A DNA stretch of 64,000 nucleotides. Source: an uncultured Alphaproteobacteria bacterium. GTDB taxonomy: Bacteria > Pseudomonadota > Alphaproteobacteria > CAAHEQ01 > UBA3637. Position 1 is the stretch's first letter, and each line of letters begins with the position of its first letter. Below the pieces are notes generated by a model. That model made no database searches. It was not told where the DNA came from and was given only the letters and a program-made list of their open reading frames with translations. The DNA lies in the NCBI GenBank assembly GCA_944392125.1, contig CALXVP010000008.1, forward strand, positions 1 through 64,000, read 5' to 3'. The translations under genes and the position numbers were made by a program. Below, piece by piece: positions 32,778-40,821 of the stretch.

Positions 32778-34166
32778 ATGGCCAAAAAAACATCGCAATT
32801 CGTTTGCCAAAATTGTGGCACCGTATACCCCCGCTGGGCAGGTAAATGCGATTCTTGCGGTGAGTGGAATACGATTGTGGAAGAAAATTTGCCACAAGCG
32901 GATAGCCCGACATCAACGGGCGGTAAAGGCGGGCGGAAAATTGACTTTGCCGATTTGCGCGGAGCGCCCGAAATTGTTTTTCGGTTAAAATCAAACATTG
33001 CCGAGCTAGACCGCGTCTGCGGTGGCGGACTCGTCCCCGGCTCGGTTATTTTGGTGGGCGGTGATCCGGGTATCGGAAAATCAACATTGCTTTTACAAGC
33101 GGTTGCGAATTTATCCAAAGGAGTTAATAAAATCGGCGCGCCTACCAGATGTGTTTATATTTCAGGGGAAGAATCGGTTGATCAAGTGCGGTTGCGCGCC
33201 ATGCGGTTGGGTTTGGCAGAGGCTAATGTGGATTTGGCAAGCACGGCGAACATTCGCGATATTGTGGCAACACTGGATGTGCCTGATGCGCCCGATATTG
33301 TGGTGATTGATTCCATACAAACCATGTATACCGACACGTTAGATTCCTCGCCCGGAACGGTAGGACAGGTTCGGGCGGCAGGCCATGAATTGATACGCCT
33401 TGCCAAGCGCCGAAATTTTGCGATTTTTTTGGTGGGACACGTGACGAAAGAAGGCACATTGGCAGGCCCGCGCGTATTAGAACACATGGTGGATACCGTT
33501 TTGTATTTTGAAGGCGATCGCGGACATCACTTTCGGATTTTACGCTCCGTTAAAAATCGGTTCGGGGCAACGGATGAAATCGGCGTGTTTGAGATGACGG
33601 AACTCGGTTTGCGGGAAGTGCCGAATCCATCAGCCTTATTCTTGGCGGAAAGACGGGGCAATGTGGCCGGCAGTTGTGTTTATGCGGGGATTGAGGGATC
33701 GCGTCCGATGTTGGTTGAAATACAAGCGCTCGTAGCCTCACAAAACGGGCCGGCACCAAGGCGTGCCGTTGTGGGTTGGGATTCAAATCGATTGGCTATG
33801 ATTTTAGCCGTTTTGGAAGCAAGATGCGGGATTTCTTTATCGAATAAAGATATTTATTTAAATGTGGCGGGCGGATTGAAAGTAACGGAGCCGGCGTGCG
33901 ATATGGCCGTTGCAACGGCGATTGTATCGGCTTTAACACAAAAACCAATCCCCGCTGATATGGTGATATTCGGAGAAGTCGGTTTGTCAGGGGAAGTTCG
34001 GGCCGTTCCTCAACCGGATTTGCGATTAAAAGAAGCCGCTAAACTCGGATTTGAACGGGCTTTGATCCCTCCTTCGCATACAGATAAAAAAACAAAAAAT
34101 GAAACAATTCGTATAACGCATATTGGTCATTTACGGACACTGGTTGATACTTTTCACGGCAACTAA
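32778..34166 (+). CDS. radA: DNA repair protein RadA
   Basis: A 462-residue RecA-like ATPase that promotes branch migration in recombination. The N-terminal zinc finger has CQNCG and CDSCGEW, Walker A is GGDPGIGKSTLLLQ, the RadA-specific KNRFGATDEIG motif is present, and a Lon-like C-terminal domain contains GGLKVTEPACDMAVATAIVS and EVGLSGEVRAV. Size is normal. It is the third gene after mlaE-mlaF and converges with the CDGSH gene; only a weak T-rich stretch lies between them. Confidence 0.97.
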   Translation: MAKKTSQFVCQNCGTVYPRWAGKCDSCGEWNTIVEENLPQADSPTSTGGKGGRKIDFADLRGAPEIVFRLKSNIAELDRVCGGGLVPGSVILVGGDPGIGKSTLLLQAVANLSKGVNKIGAPTRCVYISGEESVDQVRLRAMRLGLAEANVDLASTANIRDIVATLDVPDAPDIVVIDSIQTMYTDTLDSSPGTVGQVRAAGHELIRLAKRRNFAIFLVGHVTKEGTLAGPRVLEHMVDTVLYFEGDRGHHFRILRSVKNRFGATDEIGVFEMTELGLREVPNPSALFLAERRGNVAGSCVYAGIEGSRPMLVEIQALVASQNGPAPRRAVVGWDSNRLAMILAVLEARCGISLSNKDIYLNVAGGLKVTEPACDMAVATAIVSALTQKPIPADMVIFGEVGLSGEVRAVPQPDLRLKEAAKLGFERALIPPSHTDKKTKNETIRITHIGHLRTLVDTFHGN

Positions 34167-34257
34167 AATAAATGTGGCGGAGAAGATAAAAGATGCTTTT
34201 AAATAAAATGATTGAGTTTTTTCTCATCCGTCCAAAGAATAAAAATATTTAATTTTT

Positions 34258-34947
34258 TCAGATTTTTTCTTTAAGAGCATGACTCCCGTCGCAAAATGGC
34301 TTGTTTCGGCTGCGGCCACATCGACACAGTGTTTGTCGATTACGCCGTTCATACGGCTGATTCTCTGAATCAAAAACAATAATATTTCCTCGAAGTCCCA
34401 GCGGCCCGTGTACACCTATCATGGGATCTTCTATAACTTGAATGAACGGATCTTCTGTTGGTTCAATCGGCAGACCTGTTTGATTATCATATATAATTAA
34501 GCGACCGGCCGGACATTGATGGGCTTCTCTAATCGTGTGTTTATCTGTTTCCGGCCTGCCTTTATGTACAAGATTCCAAATACGACCATGCCCGTCACAA
34601 AAGCGAGCAAAAGCACAATATTTTTCATTGTCATATAATGTTAAGTTCGGTCCGATAAAAGAGACAGCCTGTTCTAAAATGGATATTTTAGGAGCAGTTT
34701 CTGTCCCGTCAAATCCGAGTGAGATATGTTTGCCATCACAAAATGGTTTACTTTTACTGGCACCGCACCGACATAATAGAACAGGTTCTGTTGTTTTTGA
34801 TTTATCTTGCCCGACTCGGTATTCAGCAATCGCACCGGTTATATCCGGCATTAAAAATACTTCACAAATGGGTACTTTCCCTTCAACACGGTAAGGACCA
34901 TTTTTGGTGATGTGAACGACAACAGGTTTCTTTTGTTTTTTATTCAT
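34258..34947 (-). CDS. Double CDGSH iron-sulfur domain protein
   Basis: A 229-residue soluble protein with two complete CDGSH-type 2Fe-2S motifs. The first is C59-x-C61...C70-DGK-H74 (CRCGASKSKPFCDGKH) and the second C208-x-C210...C219-DGS-H223 (CRCGRSRNKPFCDGSH). Between them a region with LTLYDNEKYCAFARFCDG and HQCPAGRLIIYD resembles the DUF1271-like segment of bacterial CDGSH proteins and may bind another cluster. CDGSH proteins take part in redox or iron-sulfur transfer; the partner is unknown. GGAG lies before the ATG. The gene is divergent from the DUF378 gene. Confidence 0.88.
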   Translation of the reverse strand: MNKKQKKPVVVHITKNGPYRVEGKVPICEVFLMPDITGAIAEYRVGQDKSKTTEPVLLCRCGASKSKPFCDGKHISLGFDGTETAPKISILEQAVSFIGPNLTLYDNEKYCAFARFCDGHGRIWNLVHKGRPETDKHTIREAHQCPAGRLIIYDNQTGLPIEPTEDPFIQVIEDPMIGVHGPLGLRGNIIVFDSENQPYERRNRQTLCRCGRSRNKPFCDGSHALKEKI

Positions 34948-35084
34948 GTGAATGTCTCCTTTTTTATTTATGGGTATAAAAAATCAAAAAACAACTTTAT
35001 GATGTAAAATTTATCCGAATAGTTGTATTTTTTAAAAAAAATGATTATCTATACTTGTGTTTGATTAAAAGAAAGGAGAAAAAT

Positions 35085-35288
35085 ATGAATATCTTAGTAA
35101 AGACCTTATCGGTTTTATGCTTAATCGGTGCCCTCAACTGGGGATTTGTCGGGTTGTTTGGTTTTGATTTGGTTGCTTTTTTATTTGGGGCAATGACAGT
35201 CTTAAGTCGCATTGTTTACACAATTATCGGTTTAAGTGCAATCGGATTGATTGTGTTTGCTATTCGTGATTATAGCCAACGAGTTTAA
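35085..35288 (+). CDS. DUF378 small membrane protein
   Basis: A 67-residue protein from the ATG at 35085 with AAAGGAG 6-7 bases upstream (a frame extension to 35055 has no binding site). It has two membrane helices and the family signature CLIGALNWGFVGLFGFDLVAF. DUF378 proteins are small inner-membrane proteins of unknown function, common in alphaproteobacteria. It is monocistronic with a strong terminator. A possible -10 (TATACT, around 35050) lies upstream without a clear -35. Confidence 0.85.
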   Translation: MNILVKTLSVLCLIGALNWGFVGLFGFDLVAFLFGAMTVLSRIVYTIIGLSAIGLIVFAIRDYSQRV

Positions 35289-35318
35289 TTACGATTGTTG
35301 GTTGTATGTTGTAAGTAT

Positions 35319-35350
35319 GCCGGTCAAAGATGGATTGACCGGCTTTATTG
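35319..35350 (+). terminator. Terminator of the DUF378 gene
   Basis: A 9-bp perfect stem, GCCGGTCAA (35319-35327) with TTGACCGGC (35335-35343), 7-base loop, then a T-rich tail. Confidence 0.88.
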
Positions 35351-35367
35351 TATTGTTTTTTAAACAG

Positions 35368-36345
35368 TTATCCTCTTTCGGTATGGAATAATAATTGATT
35401 CACGGCTGTTGGCGATGTATTTTGTTGTTGCTTTTGATTCAAAAACGGCATTTGTAAAATATCTTGTATGATGCGATTCCATTGTGCCGGAGAGGGATGA
35501 TTAAAACTGATTTGACTTCTTTTGGGATGATTTTCCAGAATTTCTATTAATGCTTTTGTTTTATCAAATGATATATCATATCCGGCTTGTTTTGCCAGTA
35601 TGAGTCCGATACAATGACAAAACGTATCTTCCCGTCTGGCATTAATTAAAACAGGATTTTTGATTTGTTTCTCATCTGTTTCAGTTGTCGTCGGTTGTTT
35701 ATCATCCGGTTGTAAAAAAGATTTTCGATAAGACTTTATCGATTGGAGCATTTCTGTCGGTACAAAAACTTCATTGTTTAAGATAACATGTCCGAATTCA
35801 TGAGCTATTGTTATGGCTGCAATTGATTTATCCTGATTAAAACAACCGCTATCTAATCCCAAATTAATATTCGTTTCAGTGGGATTGGCGGGATCAGGAT
35901 AATTCGGAAATCCATTAACGGTATCTTTGGGTGTCACGTATAAATTAAAACTTTTTCCCCATTTGGTACAATAATGGTTGATAAAAGGTACTTGTCGAAA
36001 TCTATTTCTTAATTGAATTGCTTTTTGACGGATGGGATTATCTGTCGGTAGTTGATTGACATTTATAGCCTGTGGCATTTGAAATGGTCGGACAGATTGT
36101 GCTGCTAAGGTAATCTGTTCTTCATCCGGAAATGAAATCGGTTGTGTTCGATTAAATAAGGCTTGTTGTTCAGTTGTAAATATCACATCCGTTGGTTTTT
36201 CTTGAGCAATTTGATTAATAAGAGATATTAAATGGTGTGTATATTGTTCAGAGTTTCCTGTTAAACGAAACAATGTTCTATATATATGTCTTTGTACCAA
36301 TTTATCGGCTTTAACAAATTGAATAGAGGCTTCTTGTCTGTTCAT
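35368..36345 (-). CDS. HExxH putative zinc metallopeptidase, M48-like pattern
   Basis: A 325-residue soluble protein without signal peptide or membrane helix. H182-E183-F-G-H186 in AAITIAHEFGHVILN is a zincin motif. About 55 residues on, RREDTFCHCIGLILAKQAGYD (E239-D240 at its start) resembles the third-ligand region of M48-type gluzincins, where E-x-x-AD is followed by an AGYD turn. Otherwise I recognise no family. The N-terminal 170 residues are helical and Gln/Pro-rich. It lies 104 bases downstream of virB4 but has its own strong promoter. Substrate and location are unknown; an effector role is possible but unsupported. Confidence 0.65.
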   Translation of the reverse strand: MNRQEASIQFVKADKLVQRHIYRTLFRLTGNSEQYTHHLISLINQIAQEKPTDVIFTTEQQALFNRTQPISFPDEEQITLAAQSVRPFQMPQAINVNQLPTDNPIRQKAIQLRNRFRQVPFINHYCTKWGKSFNLYVTPKDTVNGFPNYPDPANPTETNINLGLDSGCFNQDKSIAAITIAHEFGHVILNNEVFVPTEMLQSIKSYRKSFLQPDDKQPTTTETDEKQIKNPVLINARREDTFCHCIGLILAKQAGYDISFDKTKALIEILENHPKRSQISFNHPSPAQWNRIIQDILQMPFLNQKQQQNTSPTAVNQLLFHTERG

Positions 36346-36382
36346 TTTAGATTTCTCCTTTTTTCATTGAATGCCTGATAAA

Positions 36383-36411
36383 AATATATCATAAAAAATC
36401 AATATTGTCAA
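36383..36411 (-). promoter_or_regulatory. Promoter of the HExxH gene
   Basis: Minus strand TTGACA (36411-36406) and TATATT (36388-36383), spacer 17 bases, about 38 bases before the ATG. It separates this gene from virB4. Confidence 0.85.
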
Positions 36412-36449
36412 CCGGAATGAATGACGGTATTTCTTTATTAAATCATATA

Positions 36450-38894
36450 TTAAGCTTTTTCCAAATACGCTTGCACAAGGGCATCCGTATCGTTAATTTG
36501 TTGCGCTAATTTCTCGGCCAACAACACATTCTTATTTCCTGATGAATAGATTTTCAGATAGGGGCCCAATCCGCTTAAATCTACATCTAAAATGACGGAT
36601 TCATGAATGGCAGGACGCGAAACCAAAATCGCATACTTCCGATCGGCAAATTCTTTTCCCAATACAAAGTTCATCTCGCGCGGTGATAAGTTCCATGTTT
36701 CATAGTCGGACGGATTCGCTTGCGGATTGCGGAAGAAAATCACGGTTTGACACTGTCCGCGAATCACATCGCCCAATCCGTTATCATCCAAAAAGCGTGG
36801 TTGTTGGAATGCGCAAAGGAATGCCTGCCGTTTTTTCCGACCTTCGCGTAAACCGACGATAAAACTTTCCTTAAACATCGGATGCTCCAACATCGGCGCC
36901 GTTTCATCAATCATAATCAAACTCGGCGTTCCCATCGCCGTTGCCAATGTATGAATTCGGTGCATCACATAGCTGATAACGGCCGGCGCCAAAACACTGT
37001 CTTGGAAAATCGTCGTAAAGTCAAACGCCATATATCGGCTGGATAAATCCAAATTATCCGTCGGCGAGTTGAAAATACGCCCATATTGATCATCATTCAC
37101 CCAACGGAATAATTCCCGACGCATATACCCGTTCGGGGCAAAGCAACTCTTATATAAATTCTTCATTAAGCGTTCATCGGGTCGCAGATACTCAAATGCC
37201 GTCGTAACGGCGCGCGCAATTTCTTGTTCGGATACGGCATCCGTTCCGCCCGTAATATCGCGCATCCATGTGCGCAAAAAGGCGCGGTTATCCGATGTAT
37301 CCGGCACGGCAAACGGATTTAAAGAAACCGATTCCTCACCCCCATCAAAACGCACATACGGCGCATTTTGCATCAATGCAAATACCTTGGCACCGTTGTT
37401 GCGGTCAAAGAAGTATGTGTGCAAATCGGGAATCCGCATGGATTGCCCCGCCATAAACGAGAAGAACGTTGTTTTACCTTGTCCCGTCGGACCGATAAGT
37501 GCGGTATGCGCAACGGCATAAGGTTCTTCCGATACGTGGAACTGGAAGGCATACGCCGTTCCCGTGATTGTTCTGAAATAGGATAACGGCATCGGACCCC
37601 AGTCGGATTTCATGCGTCCTTCCGCCGTCTTGTCAATGCAGATACTGCATGCAACCACGCGAGATAAGTAGAGGAATGTGCGTGGATAAATTTCATACGT
37701 GGGGAATTGCGCAAAGAATGTGGCTTGTGCCGCCCAGCCGTCGCGCACGGGCGTCACATTATAAATACGGCAAATTTTCTCAACTTGCTCCTGCCCGAAT
37801 TTTAATTCATCTTTTGATTCCCCGAAAACGAAAATACTCATAGCGTATTCATTCAGCGTTTGCCCGTCAGCATCGGATTGATCCAGCCATTCAAGCGCCG
37901 TATTGTATTGCGCCCGCACATTGGTGGAGGGACTTGTCATACACGCCATCTGCCGTTGTTGCATTAAAAGCATATTGGCTTTAATCATCGGAATGGCTTT
38001 GATGTTATGAATCAGTGTAATTTCGCAATCAATACTTAAAATATCGGCAACCATCTGCTCATCCATAAAGTCGCCCGGTTTACGAATGCCGATACAAATA
38101 GCCAGTTTTTCTTTATCGCCCGAAATAAATTTAATAATACCTTCATCGCGCGTAAAGTGAACATAATCAGCCGTTAATAAGGAATTTAAATATTCGCCTT
38201 GCTCTCTTCCGATACGCGGTTTCGGCACCGATAACGGGCTGGCTAACTGCGCAAACAACCAAAACGGACTTTCATCATGACTTTTAAACGGCGGTTTTTC
38301 CGATACGAGTATCGGCTCATACGGGTCCAAAATAGAGGTAAGCGCCAAAGAAGCTTGTTGCAAATCTTCCATAGCCGTTTTGCGATCATTGATGGAAAGA
38401 ACAATATAGTGCTTATTACGAAAAACACGATGCAAATCTTCCATCCATTTTTCAGAAATGGCGCGGAGCAATTTGCTATCGCGATGTTGCCCCATATCGT
38501 GCAGGGAAATTTTTTCCCGAATGGTAATCACCCGCGAGATAACTTCCAACTGCGCCATGGAATCTATCCATTGTTTGCGTGCCGCCATTAATGCCATGCG
38601 CTCGGCACCCGTCAAAAGCGTTGTATCCGCCCCTCTAATCTCATATACGCGAGCTAACGAACCGTTACGCAGGTGGATGGTTGCCCCATCTTCATCCAAT
38701 TTGCTGAACGGCAAAAAGTCGGACACGCGTGTTTCTTTGGGCTTAGGCAAAATAATATCGCCGAGTTTCGTTACGAAAACCGACATAATCATCATTGCGC
38801 CGATAATGCCGATAACGGCAACAAGCGTTGAAAAAGAAGACGCCCCTTGCGCCAACATTTCAAACACGCCGATATCAATAGGTATATTATCCAT
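36450..38894 (-). CDS. virB4: VirB4-family type IV secretion ATPase
   Basis: An 814-residue T4SS ATPase. A predicted membrane segment lies near the N-terminus (about 21-48), the conserved VirB4 N-terminal domain follows, then the motor domain with Walker A IGPTGQGKTT (468-475 core) and Walker B SLIMIDETAPML. The later RKKRQAFLCAFQQPRFL segment fits the family's coupling motif. VirB4 energises pilus/channel assembly and substrate transfer at the inner membrane. It lies 17 bases after virB3 on the same strand. No other T4SS gene is in the window, as in genomes where vir genes are scattered. Confidence 0.92.
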   Translation of the reverse strand: MDNIPIDIGVFEMLAQGASSFSTLVAVIGIIGAMMIMSVFVTKLGDIILPKPKETRVSDFLPFSKLDEDGATIHLRNGSLARVYEIRGADTTLLTGAERMALMAARKQWIDSMAQLEVISRVITIREKISLHDMGQHRDSKLLRAISEKWMEDLHRVFRNKHYIVLSINDRKTAMEDLQQASLALTSILDPYEPILVSEKPPFKSHDESPFWLFAQLASPLSVPKPRIGREQGEYLNSLLTADYVHFTRDEGIIKFISGDKEKLAICIGIRKPGDFMDEQMVADILSIDCEITLIHNIKAIPMIKANMLLMQQRQMACMTSPSTNVRAQYNTALEWLDQSDADGQTLNEYAMSIFVFGESKDELKFGQEQVEKICRIYNVTPVRDGWAAQATFFAQFPTYEIYPRTFLYLSRVVACSICIDKTAEGRMKSDWGPMPLSYFRTITGTAYAFQFHVSEEPYAVAHTALIGPTGQGKTTFFSFMAGQSMRIPDLHTYFFDRNNGAKVFALMQNAPYVRFDGGEESVSLNPFAVPDTSDNRAFLRTWMRDITGGTDAVSEQEIARAVTTAFEYLRPDERLMKNLYKSCFAPNGYMRRELFRWVNDDQYGRIFNSPTDNLDLSSRYMAFDFTTIFQDSVLAPAVISYVMHRIHTLATAMGTPSLIMIDETAPMLEHPMFKESFIVGLREGRKKRQAFLCAFQQPRFLDDNGLGDVIRGQCQTVIFFRNPQANPSDYETWNLSPREMNFVLGKEFADRKYAILVSRPAIHESVILDVDLSGLGPYLKIYSSGNKNVLLAEKLAQQINDTDALVQAYLEKA

Positions 38895-38911
38895 AATTCA
38901 TCCTTAACTTT

Positions 38912-39202
38912 CTAAGGGGCAAGTTTATTGCCCTTGGCGGGGTAAACATTTTTTGAGGGCGTTGACATCGGCCCGTAAGTCATCATCATTTTTGATAGAT
39001 GCGGTTCGCGCCACGCATAAGCGGCGATGATAATATGTCCGATTAAAAAGAAAGGAATAAACCAAAGCGGATTAACCTGAAAAGCCACGGCGCACATCAG
39101 CATAACCCCCATTTGAACGGCAAAGTTAACAACGGCCGGCACAAACGGCGCCCAAAATAAACGCGGTGGCATGGCGACAGCTTTTAATATCGGTTCACGC
39201 AT
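38912..39202 (-). CDS. virB3: VirB3/TrbD-family type IV secretion protein
   Basis: A 96-residue protein with two adjacent membrane helices (about 19-38 and 46-65) after a short N-terminal segment REPILKAVAMPPRLFWAP, the typical VirB3 layout, and YAWREPHLSKMM after the helices as in the family. VirB3 is a small inner-membrane T4SS subunit that works with VirB4. GAGGAG lies 8 bases before the ATG. A TATAAT (39250-39245, minus strand) could be its -10, without a clear -35. Confidence 0.87.
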   Translation of the reverse strand: MREPILKAVAMPPRLFWAPFVPAVVNFAVQMGVMLMCAVAFQVNPLWFIPFFLIGHIIIAAYAWREPHLSKMMMTYGPMSTPSKNVYPAKGNKLAP

Positions 39203-39648
39203 TATATCATCTCCTCATTTCTATAATCTACCCCTACTTATACAATTATAGCAAGGAAAAAATAAAAGAACAGCAAAAAAATATATCAAAACGGGTGGGT
39301 AATTTTATGCGTTTGGGAAAAATCGGGTGTTTTTCGGCGGAATATCTCACAATTTTGATTATTATTCTGTCGGCGCTTTCGGCAATCGTGGTTGTATACA
39401 AAACAAGAAGAGAAATAGGCTTTCGGCGTGTATCGGATACTCCGCTTGTGATAACGGAACATTGGGCAGTAATCAGGCATCAAAGAATAATCGTGCCGTA
39501 TTTAAGGCAACCCGTTAAACTTTGTGTAGCCACCTATCAAAAGATACATCGGGCGTCAATATATCGGGCATTAAGGCAAGGAAAAGCCCCCGACGAAGCG
39601 GGGGCTTTTAAGGGAAGAGAAAAAAATGTTTATCAATCCATTGTTCAG
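39203..39648. other. Intergenic region between virB3 and lpxC
   Basis: One weak plus-strand frame (Met at 39307, one hydrophobic segment) runs straight through a strong terminator before stopping at 39657 and uses AGA, AGG and ATA codons rare in the neighbours. I do not call it a gene. The only firm element is the terminator. Confidence 0.5.
39582..39609. terminator. Terminator of lpxC (bidirectional)
   Basis: An 11-bp perfect stem (39582-39592 with 39599-39609), GC-rich in the middle and A/T at the ends, with a 6-base loop. It lies 40 bases after the lpxC stop on the minus strand. Confidence 0.9.
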
Positions 39649-40599
39649 TTAAGCTGATTTACGGGATTGAAATTGAGTGAGTGCCTCTTCGTAATCATCT
39701 AAATTGACAATTTCATAAGCACTCTTATCGGCCATTAAAGCACGCAAAAGTTGATTCGTGTGCGCATGACCCGATTTGACACCTGAAAAATGACCGATAA
39801 TCGGCATTCCCAGCTGATATAAGTCGCCGACGGCATCCAACGTTTTATGCACGACAAATTCGTTTTCACTGCGTAAACCTTCTTTGTTGACGACTTTATC
39901 GCCATCAACCACAATCACGTTATCCAGCGAGCCACCGCGGGCCAATCCCATGGCACGCAATGTTTCCACTTCTTGCAAAAAGCCGAATGTGCGCGCATAA
40001 GCAACGGAATCTTTAAATGTGCGTTCCGAAAGTTTAATGGAATATTCTTGACGCCCAATCGCTTTGGATTTTGCAAAGTCAATCATAAAATCAATGGATA
40101 AGCCCTCTTCTGCCGGATAGAGGCAAACGCAGGCACCGCGTCCGTCATCAAACGAAACATCTTTTAAAATTTTAACGGCTTTTAACGGTGCATCTTGTTT
40201 CACGATACCGGCGCATTCGATTAACGTTACGTAATCGGCGGCCGAGCCATCCATAACGGGCACTTCGGGGCTATCTAATTCAATCAAGATGTTTGTAATA
40301 CCAAAGCCGGCCAAGGCGCCCATTAAATGTTCAATCGTTCCGACCGTTACCCCATCGGCATTTCCGACGCAGGTGCACATTCTTGTATCCACCACCGTAT
40401 CGTATGAAACAGGCACCAAATTATCTTTATCCGTCACGTCCGTGCGTTTAAAAACGATGCCGTGTCCGATTTCGGCCGGTTTTAAAACCATGTGAACTTT
40501 TTGCCCGCCATGCAATCCGATTCCCGTGCACGGAATGGCATTTTGAATTGTTTTTTCGCAATTTTTATAAGCAGTTAATGTTTTAATTTCAGCAATCAT
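39649..40599 (-). CDS. lpxC: UDP-3-O-acyl-N-acetylglucosamine deacetylase
   Basis: A 316-residue zinc enzyme that performs the committed step of lipid A synthesis. Zinc ligands appear in TIEHLMGALAG (first His) and HKTLDAVGDLYQLG (HKxxD). The catalytic His near the C-terminus is in KSGHAHTNQLLRAL. The N-terminal TIQNAIPCTGIGLHGG is the classic LpxC start. Length is normal. AAGGAGAG precedes the ATG, a good promoter lies upstream and a terminator downstream, so it is monocistronic. Confidence 0.96.
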   Translation of the reverse strand: MIAEIKTLTAYKNCEKTIQNAIPCTGIGLHGGQKVHMVLKPAEIGHGIVFKRTDVTDKDNLVPVSYDTVVDTRMCTCVGNADGVTVGTIEHLMGALAGFGITNILIELDSPEVPVMDGSAADYVTLIECAGIVKQDAPLKAVKILKDVSFDDGRGACVCLYPAEEGLSIDFMIDFAKSKAIGRQEYSIKLSERTFKDSVAYARTFGFLQEVETLRAMGLARGGSLDNVIVVDGDKVVNKEGLRSENEFVVHKTLDAVGDLYQLGMPIIGHFSGVKSGHAHTNQLLRALMADKSAYEIVNLDDYEEALTQFQSRKSA

Positions 40600-40628
40600 T
40601 TTTTCTCTCCTTTGCCAGATTTGAGTTC

Positions 40629-40657
40629 AGCATATCTTTTTTTATCGCTTTTGACAA
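40629..40657 (-). promoter_or_regulatory. Promoter of lpxC
   Basis: Minus strand TTGTCA (40657-40652) and TATGCT (40634-40629), spacer 17 bases, about 30 bases before the start codon. Confidence 0.75.
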
Positions 40658-40821
40658 ATCAATGATTATTTCAAATTATTACAAATTCCCGTAACATGTC
40701 CGTATGCCTTGCCGGCGTTGTCTTTCAGCCACCGTGAGGGAGATATATTTCGTATGGTATGCCGGGTGATAATAAATAAATTATCTTGACTTATTCAAAA
40801 AAATAGCGCACAGTATGCCTC

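Noticed and set aside
36450-39202. Integrative conjugative element around virB3-virB4
   Set aside because: No integrase, relaxase, coupling protein or flanking repeats within the window; neighbours are housekeeping genes.
39166-39657. 163-codon plus-strand frame (Met at 39307 possible), one hydrophobic segment
   Set aside because: It overlaps virB3, runs through the strong lpxC terminator hairpin and uses codons rare in neighbouring genes. There is no family likeness.
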